Shown here in pieces: positions 36,942 through 46,246 of a stretch of 64,000 nucleotides of DNA. Location of the stretch: NCBI RefSeq assembly GCF_965655635.1, contig NZ_CBFHHE010000008.1, positions 1 to 64,000 of the forward strand, given 5' to 3'. Made by a program: the position numbers and the translations under genes. Source of the stretch: Nereida sp965655635 (GTDB lineage Bacteria > Pseudomonadota > Alphaproteobacteria > Rhodobacterales > Rhodobacteraceae). Numbering within the stretch: position 1 is the first letter of the stretch; each line of letters starts with the position of its first letter. The notes beneath the pieces were generated by a model. It was given only the letters and a program-made list of their open reading frames with translations, ran no database searches and was not told the origin of the DNA.

Positions 36942-37412
36942 TCAGGCGCGGTGATAGGGGCTGCCTGCCAAAATTGATGCGGCGCGGTAAAGTTGTTCGC
37001 ACAACATCACCCGTGCCAGCATATGGGGCCAAACCATCGCGCCAAAGCTAAGCTTTGCGTCAGCACTGGCGCGCATTTCGGGCAGTAACCCATCGGCACC
37101 ACCGATGATAAAGGCAATGTCTTGTGCCCCTTGATCGCGCCAGCCCGATAGCTTTTCGGCAAACTGAGGCGAGCTCATCACTTTGCCGCGCTCATCCAGA
37201 ACGCAGCACACGGCCCCTTTGGGCAACGCACGCGACAGCAACTCATGCTCGGTCTGTTGACCGGCACCTTTTGCATCGACTTCGGTGATGGTGATCGGTC
37301 CAAGCCCCATGTTGCGCCCTGTTTTGTCAAAGCGGTCAACATAGTCTTGGATCATGTCGCGTTCAGGGCCAGCACGCAGCCGGCCCACAACGCATAGGTG
37401 CACGCGCGTCAT
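36942..37412 (-). CDS. rlmH: 23S rRNA pseudouridine-1915 N3-methyltransferase RlmH
   Basis: RlmH is a SPOUT methyltransferase acting on helix 69 of the assembled 70S ribosome. The 156-residue product has the knot motifs FIIGGADGLLPEMR and LSFGAMVWPHMLARVMLCEQLYRA and ends SPYHRA, as the family does. It follows rsfS by nine bases on the same transcript, placing two large-subunit maturation factors together. Confidence 0.96.
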   Translation of the reverse strand: MTRVHLCVVGRLRAGPERDMIQDYVDRFDKTGRNMGLGPITITEVDAKGAGQQTEHELLSRALPKGAVCCVLDERGKVMSSPQFAEKLSGWRDQGAQDIAFIIGGADGLLPEMRASADAKLSFGAMVWPHMLARVMLCEQLYRAASILAGSPYHRA

Positions 37413-37421
37413 CGGGCGGTG

Positions 37422-37826
37422 CTATTCGGCGGATGGATCGTGTGTGGACGGACCTGTTGGCATGCCGCGTTCTGCTTGTTCTTCTGGGCTAAGCCACATC
37501 TTTTCAAGCTGGTAGAACTCGCGCACTTCGGGGCGGAACACATGCACAATGATGTCACCGGTGTCGACCAACACCCAATCGCCTGCGCTTTTGCCTTCCA
37601 GCTTGGCGTTGCGACGGTGAGCGGCTTTTACGTCGGTCACAAGGTTTTGCGCGATCGCAGCAACCTGACGGCTTGAACGCCCCGAGCAGATGATCATGTA
37701 ATCACCCATCTCAGACATGCCGCGCAGATCAATTTGCACAACGTCTTCGGCCTTCATGTCATCGAGGGATTTAAGGATAGTCACCAGCAGCGCATCGCTT
37801 TTGGCGGTATCGGGTTTAGTGCTCAT
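37422..37826 (-). CDS. rsfS: ribosomal silencing factor RsfS
   Basis: RsfS binds L14 and blocks subunit joining during starvation. The conserved core is SLDDMKAEDVVQIDLRG, then GDYMIICSGRSSRQVAAIA and DTGDIIVHVFRPEVREFYQLE. With the ATG at 37826 the protein is 134 residues. The start is not settled: a strong AAGGAGGA lies at 37888-37895, 60 bases upstream, and the in-frame sequence there is open but has no ATG or GTG at good spacing. A CTG start or a coupled upstream frame may be used. Confidence 0.9.
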   Translation of the reverse strand: MSTKPDTAKSDALLVTILKSLDDMKAEDVVQIDLRGMSEMGDYMIICSGRSSRQVAAIAQNLVTDVKAAHRRNAKLEGKSAGDWVLVDTGDIIVHVFRPEVREFYQLEKMWLSPEEQAERGMPTGPSTHDPSAE

Positions 37827-37885
37827 CGGGGCACCTGCACCTGCGGCACCCGTATGGGCCGCATCTGTAGAAAGAGACAGAACAT
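37823..37885 (-). CDS. possible 20-codon leader frame coupled to rsfS
   Basis: After AAGGAGGA an ATG opens a frame of 20 codons whose TGA overlaps the rsfS ATG as ATGA. The Shine-Dalgarno to ATG distance is short (about three bases after AGGAGG), which weakens the case. The peptide resembles nothing I know. It may simply reflect that rsfS starts further upstream at a CTG. Confidence 0.25.
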   Translation of the reverse strand: MFCLFLQMRPIRVPQVQVPR

Positions 37886-38000
37886 TGTCCTCCTTTATAC
37901 GCGTCGCCAAAGCCCCGACGCTGGGCCTGCCACCAAAGTAGCATCGGGCCTGCTAAATCTCAATAATCAGGATGTAAACACAAACGTGACGGTCTGTCGC

Positions 38001-39407
38001 CTAGTCGAGCGCATTGGTGCTTAACTGTGACCCTTCTATCATCTTTACCTCCCTTTGCGGGAACGGAATAGAGATATCATTGGCTTTGAAGGTGTCCCAC
38101 AGGGCCAAAAAGACTTGTCCGCGCACGTTTGTCAGCCCGCCTGTGGGGTCTTTGATCCAAAACCGCAGGATATAGTCAACGGACGAATCTCCAAAACCAA
38201 CAATATGACAGACTGGTGCACGCGGGCTGCTAAGGACGCGGTCCACGCTTTTGGCGGCTTCAATCGCAAGGGTGCGGACGTTGTGGGGGTCATCGTGATA
38301 GGCGGTGCCAAAATAAATATCGAGACGCACATAATCATTCGAGTGAGACCAATTCACCACTTGGCCGGTGATAAGATCCTCATTTGGGATGAGGTATTCC
38401 TTGCCGTTGCGTGTCACGACGCTGACGTACCGCGCGCCAAGGCTGTTGATCCAACCAAATGTGTCGCCAAGGCTGATCACGTCGCCTGGTTTGATGGACT
38501 TATCCAGCAAGATGATCACGCCGGACACAAGGTTCGAGACCACTTTTTGAAGCCCAAAACCAAGCCCCAAACCAATAGCACCAGACAGCACTGCCAGCCC
38601 GGTCAGATCAATTCCAACTGCCCGCATCCCAATGAAAAACGCCGCACCGTACAGGGCAACCTGCGTGGCCTTTACCACCAACACCCGCATTGAAGGCGAC
38701 ATTTCCTCGTTGCTGTTTACCCGCGTTGTGGTCGTTCGGGTCAGAAAGCGCGCGCCAACAAAGAGCAGCGCCAACAGGGTTAGACCCTGCAAAATCTGCC
38801 AGACGCTGATGGTGCTTTCGCCAAGGCCAATGCGCGCGCTTTCCAGCATCTGTTGGATTTCGCTATCCAGCCCGACGATGCGCAAAGTGATCCACGTCCA
38901 AGCCGCCCAATTCACCACGCGCCGCAAGAGGTTGTTGTGAATAAGCCGTGTGGCAAACGCCACGATCAGCCAAGCCGTGGCAAGGTTGGCAACAATAACC
39001 AACAGGTAATATTTTGATGGAAAGCGGTAGAGATCCTGCATGATCGCCACAGCGCCGTAGGCAAGGGGCACAAACATGATGCCGCGCAGACGGTTCTGGA
39101 TCACCAAAAACCACCTTAATTGCCACTTGGGAATACCCTGCTTGCCGCGCACCCACGCCTGCATTCTGGGTTTAATCAGCCGCCGCAATACTTCGGCAAT
39201 AATCAGCAGAACAACGACAACTGCGATCTGCACAAGACTTGAGGGGCGCAGCAGCCCTTGGGCGAAAATTTCGGCTTGGCGCAAAATGCCCGTCGCGGTG
39301 TCTGTTATGACTTCGATCGTTGCGGGTTGAAACGCGTCAGGGGCGGCTGTTGCCGTCTCGGGGTCTGGGCCCCAATCGCTCCGCGTCTCACCAATATGTC
39401 CTGCCAT
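38001..39407 (-). CDS. MscS-family mechanosensitive ion channel
   Basis: This 468-residue inner-membrane protein has four or five predicted helices before the MscS core. The pore-lining helix and hinge are in SGAIGLGLGFGLQKVVSNLV, followed by the beta domain SIKPGDVISLGDTFGWI and the C-terminal alpha/beta domain. Such channels open under membrane tension and release solutes on osmotic downshift. It is longer than E. coli MscS by its N-terminal helices. The ATG at 39407 is used. A GTG at 39425 would add six residues. It is divergent from the leuCD operon. Confidence 0.9.
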   Translation of the reverse strand: MAGHIGETRSDWGPDPETATAAPDAFQPATIEVITDTATGILRQAEIFAQGLLRPSSLVQIAVVVVLLIIAEVLRRLIKPRMQAWVRGKQGIPKWQLRWFLVIQNRLRGIMFVPLAYGAVAIMQDLYRFPSKYYLLVIVANLATAWLIVAFATRLIHNNLLRRVVNWAAWTWITLRIVGLDSEIQQMLESARIGLGESTISVWQILQGLTLLALLFVGARFLTRTTTTRVNSNEEMSPSMRVLVVKATQVALYGAAFFIGMRAVGIDLTGLAVLSGAIGLGLGFGLQKVVSNLVSGVIILLDKSIKPGDVISLGDTFGWINSLGARYVSVVTRNGKEYLIPNEDLITGQVVNWSHSNDYVRLDIYFGTAYHDDPHNVRTLAIEAAKSVDRVLSSPRAPVCHIVGFGDSSVDYILRFWIKDPTGGLTNVRGQVFLALWDTFKANDISIPFPQREVKMIEGSQLSTNALD

Positions 39408-39487
39408 GGGGTGAGTTTGCGCCACGCATACAGATATCTCAAGCCTAACTTCTTGCGAGAAGGGCCGATTCTCTGTATCTGAGCGCT

Positions 39488-39577
39488 ATGGAACAACGAT
39501 ACATCATGGAAGACCGAGCCCGCCTGCGCGAACGCTTTTACGGCGCGTCCATGACTGTGCTTGCGCGACTACACTAG
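39488..39577 (+). CDS. small hypothetical frame upstream of leuC
   Basis: A 29-codon frame starting ATGGAACAACG encodes a basic peptide with three leucines and no leucine run, so it is not an obvious leucine attenuator. No good ribosome site precedes it. It could be a leader, a small protein or chance. Confidence 0.25.
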   Translation: MEQRYIMEDRARLRERFYGASMTVLARLH

Positions 39578-39642
39578 GCGCTAGCCCTCAATTCTCTATC
39601 CACCTTCTATTCTTCACACATATATTACGGGAGAGGACCAAC

Positions 39643-41049
39643 ATGTCCCCCAAAACACTTTACGATAAAATCTGGGATGCCCACGTGGCCCACGAAGCCG
39701 AAGACGGCACGTGCCTTTTGTACATCGACCGCCACTTGGTGCACGAAGTAACGTCACCCCAAGCGTTCGAAGGTCTGCGCATGACTGGCCGCACTGTGCG
39801 CGCACCAGAAAAGACAATCGCTGTTCCGGATCACAACGTGCCAACAACGCCGGGCCGCGATGATCCTAAAAACATGACCGAAGACAGCGCCATTCAAGTG
39901 GCCGCGCTGGACAGCAACGCCAAAGAATTCGGCATTCACTACTATCCCGTGTCTGACGTGCGCCAAGGTATCGTGCACATCGTCGGCCCCGAGCAAGGCT
40001 GGACCCTGCCGGGTATGACTGTTGTGTGCGGCGACAGCCACACGGCCACCCACGGCGCATTTGGTGCGCTGGCCCACGGCATCGGCACATCCGAGGTTGA
40101 GCACGTTCTGGCGACACAAACGTTGATCCAGAAAAAGTCAAAGAACCTTAAGGTTGAGATCACAGGCAAACTGCGCCCAGGCGTAACTGCAAAAGACATC
40201 ACCCTGACTGTTATCGGCAAAACCGGTACGGCAGGTGGTACTGGCTACGTGATTGAGTATTGCGGCGAAGCGATCCGCGATCTGTCTATGGAAGGCCGCA
40301 TGACGGTTTGCAACATGGCCATCGAAGGTGGTGCCCGTGCGGGTATCATCGCCCCTGATGAGAAAACATTCGATTACTGCAAAGGTCGCCCCAACGCGCC
40401 AACAGGCGCTGATTGGGATGCTGCAGTTGCGTGGTGGAAAACGCTCTATTCCGACGATGACGCGCATTGGGACATGGTTGTGACCATCGCAGCAGAAGAC
40501 ATCGCACCGGTCGTCACATGGGGCACATCCCCCGAAGATGTGCTGCCAATCACCGCAGATGTTCCAGCGGCGGCTGATTTCCAAGGCGGCAAAGTCGACG
40601 CAGCGCAACGCTCGCTTGATTACATGGGCCTGACCTCAGGAACACCGCTGACTGACGTTGAGATTGACACAGTCTTCATCGGGTCATGCACCAACGGCCG
40701 TATCGAAGATTTGCGCGCAGCGGCGGAAATCCTCAAAGGCAAAAAGATCAAAGACGGTATGCGCGCAATGGTCGTACCCGGTTCCGGCCTTGTGCGCGCA
40801 CAAGCCGAAGAAGAAGGCCTTGCGGACATCTTCAAGGAAGCCGGTTTCGAATGGCGCCTTGCGGGCTGTTCTATGTGCCTTGCGATGAACCCCGACCAAC
40901 TCGCCCCCGGCGAGCGCTGTGCGGCAACGTCCAATCGTAACTTCGAAGGCCGTCAGGGCCGCGGTGGTCGTACGCACTTGATGTCACCTGCCATGGCGGC
41001 GGCGGCTGCTGTAACCGGCAAGCTTACTGACATTCGGGATTTTAGCTAA
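39643..41049 (+). CDS. leuC: 3-isopropylmalate dehydratase large subunit
   Basis: LeuC, with LeuD, isomerises 2-isopropylmalate to 3-isopropylmalate through an aconitase-type [4Fe-4S] cluster. The 468-residue protein has VCGDSHTATHGAFGALAHGI, then the cluster cysteines in GSCTNGRIEDLRAA and AGCSMCLAMNPD, and the TSNRNFEGRQGRGGRTHL substrate segment. GGAGAGG precedes the start. It is the first gene of leuCD. leuB lies 3 kb further on, behind two broken genes. Confidence 0.98.
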   Translation: MSPKTLYDKIWDAHVAHEAEDGTCLLYIDRHLVHEVTSPQAFEGLRMTGRTVRAPEKTIAVPDHNVPTTPGRDDPKNMTEDSAIQVAALDSNAKEFGIHYYPVSDVRQGIVHIVGPEQGWTLPGMTVVCGDSHTATHGAFGALAHGIGTSEVEHVLATQTLIQKKSKNLKVEITGKLRPGVTAKDITLTVIGKTGTAGGTGYVIEYCGEAIRDLSMEGRMTVCNMAIEGGARAGIIAPDEKTFDYCKGRPNAPTGADWDAAVAWWKTLYSDDDAHWDMVVTIAAEDIAPVVTWGTSPEDVLPITADVPAAADFQGGKVDAAQRSLDYMGLTSGTPLTDVEIDTVFIGSCTNGRIEDLRAAAEILKGKKIKDGMRAMVVPGSGLVRAQAEEEGLADIFKEAGFEWRLAGCSMCLAMNPDQLAPGERCAATSNRNFEGRQGRGGRTHLMSPAMAAAAAVTGKLTDIRDFS

Positions 41050-41124
41050 GTCTTTTGCCTGCTGCACGCCGCAAAATGCGCAGCAGCGGGCCACATAAAT
41101 TTCTGTCTCACGAAGGAGACCATT

Positions 41125-41730
41125 ATGGATAAATTCGAAACCCTTACTGGGATCGCCGCGCCGCTTCCTTTGATCAATATCGACACTGATATGATCATCC
41201 CAAAGCAATTTTTGAAAACCATCAAACGTTCGGGCCTAGGTGTGAACCTGTTCGACGAAATGCGTTATGATGACGACGGCGCGGAAATTCCTACGTTCGT
41301 TCTGAACCAAGACGCCTACCGCAACGCCGAGATTTTGGTCGCTGGCGATAACTTTGGCTGCGGCTCTTCGCGCGAGCACGCGCCGTGGGCGCTGAAAGAC
41401 TTCGGCGTGAAGTCTGTCATCTCAACCAGCTTTGCAGACATCTTTTTCAACAACTGCTTCAAGAACGGCATTCTGCCGATCGTGCTGCCCCAAGAGGCCG
41501 TTGATGTGTTGATGAAAGACGCGGAGAAAGGCTCGAACGCGCGCATGATCATCGATCTGGAAGCGCAAACCGTCACGTCGTCCGACGGCGAAGCGTTCTC
41601 TTTCGAAGTTGATGCGTTCAAAAAGCACTGCCTGATGAACGGTCTTGATGACATTGGCTTGACCATGGAAAAGGCCGCCTCCATCGACACATTCGAGGCC
41701 GAGCTGTCCAAAAGCCGTCCTTGGGTCTAA
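41125..41730 (+). CDS. leuD: 3-isopropylmalate dehydratase small subunit
   Basis: This 201-residue swivelling-domain subunit of isopropylmalate isomerase has NIDTDMIIPKQFLKTI at the N-terminus and the active-site DNFGCGSSREHAPWAL. AAGGAG precedes the ATG. It follows leuC by 75 bases, and a strong terminator lies just after it, so leuCD is a unit separate from leuB. Confidence 0.97.
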   Translation: MDKFETLTGIAAPLPLINIDTDMIIPKQFLKTIKRSGLGVNLFDEMRYDDDGAEIPTFVLNQDAYRNAEILVAGDNFGCGSSREHAPWALKDFGVKSVISTSFADIFFNNCFKNGILPIVLPQEAVDVLMKDAEKGSNARMIIDLEAQTVTSSDGEAFSFEVDAFKKHCLMNGLDDIGLTMEKAASIDTFEAELSKSRPWV

Positions 41731-41753
41731 CGCCCTTAGGCTTTCAGATTATG

Positions 41754-41786
41754 CGCCCATCCAGTGGTTTCTGGGTGGGCGTTTTT
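41754..41786 (+). terminator. intrinsic terminator of leuCD
   Basis: The 11-bp stem CGCCCATCCAG with CTGGGTGGGCG (one G-U pair) encloses loop TGGTTT and is followed by five T residues. It begins 24 bases after the leuD stop. Confidence 0.93.
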
Positions 41787-42118
41787 CGTTTTGGGCCGCG
41801 GGTTTGGGCAAGTTTGCGTAAATAGCTGACTGTTGCTGTTCATCTTGGCTTAACGGACTTGTGCCTTCATTTTTGCCTCTCGCAACATCTTGTGCCTTGT
41901 TTTTTGGGATTTCCAAACGTGGTGCAAACCCGCACTACTTCCTCCCTAAAGTAGTATCAAAATCAGACATCACAGATGCAAAACAGTTGTTTGGATTTTT
42001 GAATATGGGCATATCTTGATCATTAACTAGACGCCCATGCGCAGGTTTTCGCGCAAAAGGGTGCGTAAATAAGCGTGTGTATACCTGGTTTATGCATAAC
42101 GAGTTTGAGGTTTTGGTG
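41787..42118. other. gene-free stretch between leuCD terminator and disrupted gene
   Basis: No protein or RNA gene is seen. A seven-base inverted repeat (ACTACTT at 41934-41940 and AAGTAGT at 41949-41955) is the only structure noted. The region probably contains the promoter of the following membrane-protein gene. Confidence 0.4.
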
Positions 42119-42963
42119 ATGTTTTCCCGTTTTGCTGGCGCAGCTATTCGCGCCTTTTGTGTCATCCTGCTTATCGCGTTGCCGTCAGTGATGTTGCCCA
42201 CAACCATCGCTGGTGGGTCGGAAATTGTATCCTTCATCGCCATCGCTGCGGCCATTCTGACGTTCATCGAATATAAATCGGACTATCCCTCGCTTATTGA
42301 GTTCCGCTTTGCACCGCCCTTTAATCGGATTCGTTTCGGTTCTCTATTTTTCACCGTTTTGGTTCTGTCGATTATTTGTAGTGGGAAGTACGACGCCACG
42401 CCCGTAACCGAATTTACCGCCGCCATCGGCCAGCTGATTGGCGCATCGATTGATTTTCCGTTCTCGCCCGTGCGTCTGGTGGTGGGCATGCTTCCTGCGG
42501 ACAGCCCCGCCGAGATTGTCAATGCCGTGCGCACCGCCGCAGGCATCAGCTATCTGACCTCGCTGCTATCGCTTGCGGTATTTTTGGCCGCGCTTCGTTT
42601 GTCCCGTTGGCCGAGTAATTCGGGCACGTTCAACGTGTGGATCAACCTGCCTATGTTCGATCCAACCGCTGGTGGTGATGTGGTGCGCCGCCTCAACAAG
42701 GATGCGCGTTTTAACATTATGTTAAGGTTTCTGCTGCCATTCATCATCCCTGTGGTGGTTCAGCTTTCGGCTGATTTCTTTGGCCCGATGGCAATGACCA
42801 ATCCGCAGACCTTGGTATGGACGATGGCAGCGTGGGCATTTTACCGGCATCTTTGTTTATGCGTGGCATCGCGATGAGCCGCGTGGCCCATATGATCGCC
42901 GACCAACGCCGCCGCACCTATGCCGCAGAAGTCGCCGAGGCCGACGATTTTCTGGTGGCCTAG
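42119..42963 (+). pseudogene. membrane protein of unknown function, frameshifted near its 3' end
   Basis: The frame starting MFSRFAGAAIRAF encodes a protein with about six hydrophobic segments. I do not recognise the family. It reads intact to residue ~240 and then ends early in a non-matching tail. Adding one T to the TTTT run at 42839-42842 restores a smooth continuation (WAFLPASLFMRGIAMSRVAH, then a charged helix ending DDFLVA) up to the stop at 42961-42963, giving 281 residues. This is a single-base deletion or a base-calling error. The start is chosen because GAGG precedes the ATG. The next disrupted gene follows 26 bases later. Confidence 0.72.
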
Positions 42964-42989
42964 GCTTCAGTGGCTTTGCGAAACCAATC

Positions 42990-43979
42990 TTGACGGCCCT
43001 TTGTATCTGGGTAACAGTTTGCGCGGGCTTGGCGATGTCTCAGACCCTGCGCATTGCAACCTATCAAGCAGAACTTCAGGCCCGTGGTCCCGCGCTTTTG
43101 CTCCGCGATATCAAACGCGAAACTGATGAAGTCATGGCCCGCGTCGCGCTGATCAAACAGGCAAATCCGGATGTTTTGATCTTGCAGGGCATTGATTGGG
43201 ATTATGACGCCCGCGCGCTTACCGTCCTGAACGCCCATCTTGGTTTTGATCATATGTTTACCAGCTTGCCTAACGCGGGCATGGCTACGGGGCTTGATAT
43301 GGATGGCGACGGTAAGCTGGGCCAACCCCGCGACGCCTAAGGGTACGGACGGTTTGCGGGCCACGGCGGTGTTGCAGTGCTTTCAAAACGCCCCATCGCT
43401 GGGCCAGTGATCGATCTGTCTGATCTGTTATGGCGCGACTTGCCTGATGCTGATTTGCCAACTTATCCCGATGGCGCCCCTTTCCCGTCTGCGCGCGCCC
43501 AAGCGGCGCAACGGCTGTCATCTCAGGTGCATTGGATCGTGCCGTTTGATGGCTTTGTCCTAGCTACTTTTGCGGCAACGCCACCCATTTTTGATAGGGA
43601 CGAAGACCGCAACGGCAAACGTAACGCAGACGAGATCCGCCTTTGGGCGCATCTATTGGATGGTCGCCTTGATACCGCCTTGGCCGAGCGTGGTGCGCCA
43701 AACGGGGCCGCAAGCATGTCTCAGTCCTTCATTCTTGCGGGCCTCTTTAATCTTGATCCAACGCAGGGCCCACTGATGGGGCAAATGTTTGCGCGCGCTG
43801 ATCTGCAGGATGCAGCACCAACTGCCCACACAGCTGAATTTCGAAATGCCTACCGCTTACGGCTTAGTTATGTTCTGGCCTCGCCCGATATTACACCGCG
43901 CAGCAGCGGTGTTTTATGGCCGTCTGCCGGCATGGGGCGGCACGGTTTGGTCTGGGCGGACGTTACCCTGAGGCCCTGA
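42990..43979 (+). pseudogene. endonuclease/exonuclease/phosphatase family protein with internal stop
   Basis: This exported EEP-fold protein begins with a signal-like hydrophobic stretch (TALCIWVTVCAGLA) and continues LRIATYQAEL and NPDVLILQGIDWDYD. The TAA at 43338-43340 interrupts it. The same frame goes on without a gap as GYGRFAGHGGVAVLSKRPI and the remaining ~210 residues to 43979. A CAA or CAG glutamine codon changed to TAA would explain the break, because the family usually has Q in DAQGYGRF. The start codon is a TTG with no clear ribosome site, so the 5' end may also be damaged. Function is probably phosphoesterase, specificity unknown. Confidence 0.78.
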
Positions 43980-44045
43980 TTTCTTGACCATTGGGGGCGA
44001 ACGGGCTACCCGCTAGGCAACCAATTTTAAGAAGGACTTGTTGCA

Positions 44046-45149
44046 ATGGCGAACCCCTCCCTTTTGATCCTGCCCGGTGACGGCATTGGCCCCGAAGTCA
44101 TGGCCGAGGTTGAGCGCGTTATCGCGTGGTTCGGCGACAAGCGCGACCTGTTGTTTGACGTTGAAACCGACCTTGTCGGTGGTGCGGCTTACGATGCTCA
44201 CGGCACGCCTTTGCACGATGACACGATGGCCAAAGCACATGCCGCGGACGCCGTTTTGCTCGGTGCCGTTGGTGGCCCTGCCTATGATGATTTGGACTTC
44301 TCCGTGAAGCCCGAGCGCGGCCTGCTGCGCCTGCGCAAAGAGATGGATCTGTTCTCAAACCTGCGCCCGGCACAGTGTTTTGACGCATTGGCTGACTTCT
44401 CAAGCCTGAAGCGTGACATCGTCTCTGGCCTCGACATCATGATCGTTCGTGAGCTGACATCAGGTTCATACTTCGGCGAGCCACGGGGCATCTTCGAAGA
44501 AGACGGCCAACGCGTGGGCATCAACACCCAGCGCTATACCGAAGCCGAGATTGACCGCGTTGCGCGCTCTGCGTTTGAGTTGGCTATGCGCCGTAACAAA
44601 CGCGTTTGCTCTATGGAAAAAGCGAACGTGATGGAAAGCGGCATTTTGTGGCGCGAAGTCGTGACCAAAGTGCACGCTGAATACCCCGAAGTTGAGCTAA
44701 GCCACATGTACGCAGACAACGGCGCAATGCAGTTGGTCCGCGCGCCTAAGCAGTTTGACGTGATCCTGACAGACAACCTGTTTGGTGATATTTTGTCTGA
44801 CTGTGCTGCAATGCTGACTGGCTCGCTTGGCATGCTGCCTTCCGCATCTCTTGGTGCAATTGGCGAAAACGGTCGCCCCAAAGCGCTCTATGAGCCGGTA
44901 CACGGTTCCGCACCTGACATCACAGGCCAAAGCAAAGCGAACCCAATCGCGTGTATTTTGTCCTTCGCGATGGCGCTGCGCTATTCGTTTGACCAAGGCG
45001 CCGAGGCTGCTCGCCTTGAAGCAGCGGTTGAAAAAGTGCTTGCCGATGGTGCGCGTACTGGTGATCTGATGGGCCCAGACGGTGGCACCCCAATCAGCAC
45101 CAGCCAGATGGGCGACGTTATCTTGGCCGCTTTGGACGCGTCCCTTTAA
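44046..45149 (+). CDS. leuB: 3-isopropylmalate dehydrogenase
   Basis: LeuB oxidatively decarboxylates 3-isopropylmalate with NAD in leucine synthesis. The 367-residue protein has LPGDGIGPEVMAE, the substrate-binding RELTSGSYFGEPRG, the catalytic lysine in CSMEKANVMESG, and LYEPVHGSAPDITGQ with NAD-contacting residues. AAGGA precedes the ATG. It is separated from leuCD by two disrupted genes, so its own promoter is likely between 43980 and 44045. Confidence 0.98.
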   Translation: MANPSLLILPGDGIGPEVMAEVERVIAWFGDKRDLLFDVETDLVGGAAYDAHGTPLHDDTMAKAHAADAVLLGAVGGPAYDDLDFSVKPERGLLRLRKEMDLFSNLRPAQCFDALADFSSLKRDIVSGLDIMIVRELTSGSYFGEPRGIFEEDGQRVGINTQRYTEAEIDRVARSAFELAMRRNKRVCSMEKANVMESGILWREVVTKVHAEYPEVELSHMYADNGAMQLVRAPKQFDVILTDNLFGDILSDCAAMLTGSLGMLPSASLGAIGENGRPKALYEPVHGSAPDITGQSKANPIACILSFAMALRYSFDQGAEAARLEAAVEKVLADGARTGDLMGPDGGTPISTSQMGDVILAALDASL

Positions 45150-45174
45150 GGGCACGCTTCACAACAATTCACAG

Positions 45175-45216
45175 CGCCCGCCCTGATGCATCTTGTCACA
45201 GGGCGGGCGTTTGTTT
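45175..45216 (+). terminator. intrinsic terminator of leuB
   Basis: A perfect 11-bp stem (CGCCCGCCCTG with CAGGGCGGGCG) around a 13-base loop is followed by TTTGTTTT. It starts 26 bases after the leuB stop. Confidence 0.93.
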
Positions 45217-45248
45217 TAGCCATGACTAAAACCAGTCAGGCCGCCTTT

Positions 45249-46208
45249 ATGTCCAACAATACATCTGCCGCGCTTTATGCCCTTTTGGGTTTTGCTATTT
45301 TCTCGACTCATGATGTGATCGTCAAAGTACTGGGCGTAAGCTATCAGCCTTTCCAGATTTTGTTCTTCAGCGGGCTGTTCGGCTTTCCGATGGTCATGAT
45401 GATGCTTATGCGCGACCAGACCGAATCCAACCTTATTCCGCGTCACCCGTGGTGGACCGCCCTGCGCACCCTTGCCGCAGTCGCCACAGGTATCAGCGTG
45501 TTCTACGCCTTCTCCGTGCTGCCGTTGACCCAGACCTACGCCATTATTTTCGCAAGTCCGCTGATCATTACCGTACTGTCCATTCCGATCTTGGGGGAGA
45601 CTGTCGGCTGGCGGCGCTGGGTTGCGGTTGCGCTGGGCCTAAGCGGTGTTTTGGTGGTGCTGCGCCCGGGGGGAACCGAGCTGGGGCTTGGCCATGCCGC
45701 TGCGTTGATGGGCGCGTTTGGCGGAGCGCTTGCCTCGGTGATCGTGCGCAAAATTGGTAAGGACGAACGTACGATTGTTTTGATGTTGTACCCCATGATG
45801 GCCAACTTTGTGTTGATGGGCGTGGCCCTGCCGTTTGTCTATGTTCCCATGACCCTTCCTGATTTGGTCGGTACCCTCGCTATGTCTATCCTTGTGAACC
45901 TTGCGGGGCTTTGCATGATTGTGGCCTACAAAAAGGGGGACGCGGCAATCGTCGCGCCGATGCAGTATAGCCAAATCATTTGGGCGACCATTTTTGGCGT
46001 GCTGCTCTTTTCGGAATTCCCTGACGCGACGACCCTACTTGGTGCAGCGATCATCATTGCCAGTGGTTTGATTATTGTGTTCCGCGAGGGTACAAAAGAC
46101 GCCTCTGAAACGACGCCGGTTCTGCGCACCCGTTCACGGTTTGAAACAGGTACAGCCGCCCGTCTTAGCCCCACGTTGCGCAAACGCGGGATTATCGATC
46201 AGCAATGA
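45249..46208 (+). CDS. DMT superfamily transporter (EamA)
   Basis: This is a roughly 319-residue inner-membrane protein with two EamA repeats and about ten helices. Landmarks are LLGFAIFSTHDVIVKVLG, FSVLPLTQTYAIIFASPLIITV and GDAAIVAPMQYSQIIWA, the last typical of RarD/YdcZ-like metabolite exporters in Rhodobacterales. An unusual charged tail (RSRFETGTAARLSPTLRKRG) follows the last helix. The start is uncertain: the ATG at 45249 has a CAGG upstream, and another ATG lies at 45222. Earlier codons are inside the leuB terminator. Confidence 0.86.
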   Translation: MSNNTSAALYALLGFAIFSTHDVIVKVLGVSYQPFQILFFSGLFGFPMVMMMLMRDQTESNLIPRHPWWTALRTLAAVATGISVFYAFSVLPLTQTYAIIFASPLIITVLSIPILGETVGWRRWVAVALGLSGVLVVLRPGGTELGLGHAAALMGAFGGALASVIVRKIGKDERTIVLMLYPMMANFVLMGVALPFVYVPMTLPDLVGTLAMSILVNLAGLCMIVAYKKGDAAIVAPMQYSQIIWATIFGVLLFSEFPDATTLLGAAIIIASGLIIVFREGTKDASETTPVLRTRSRFETGTAARLSPTLRKRGIIDQQ

Positions 46209-46246
46209 TTTCTGTTTGAAAGGCCGGTCGCAACAGGCCCAATGAT

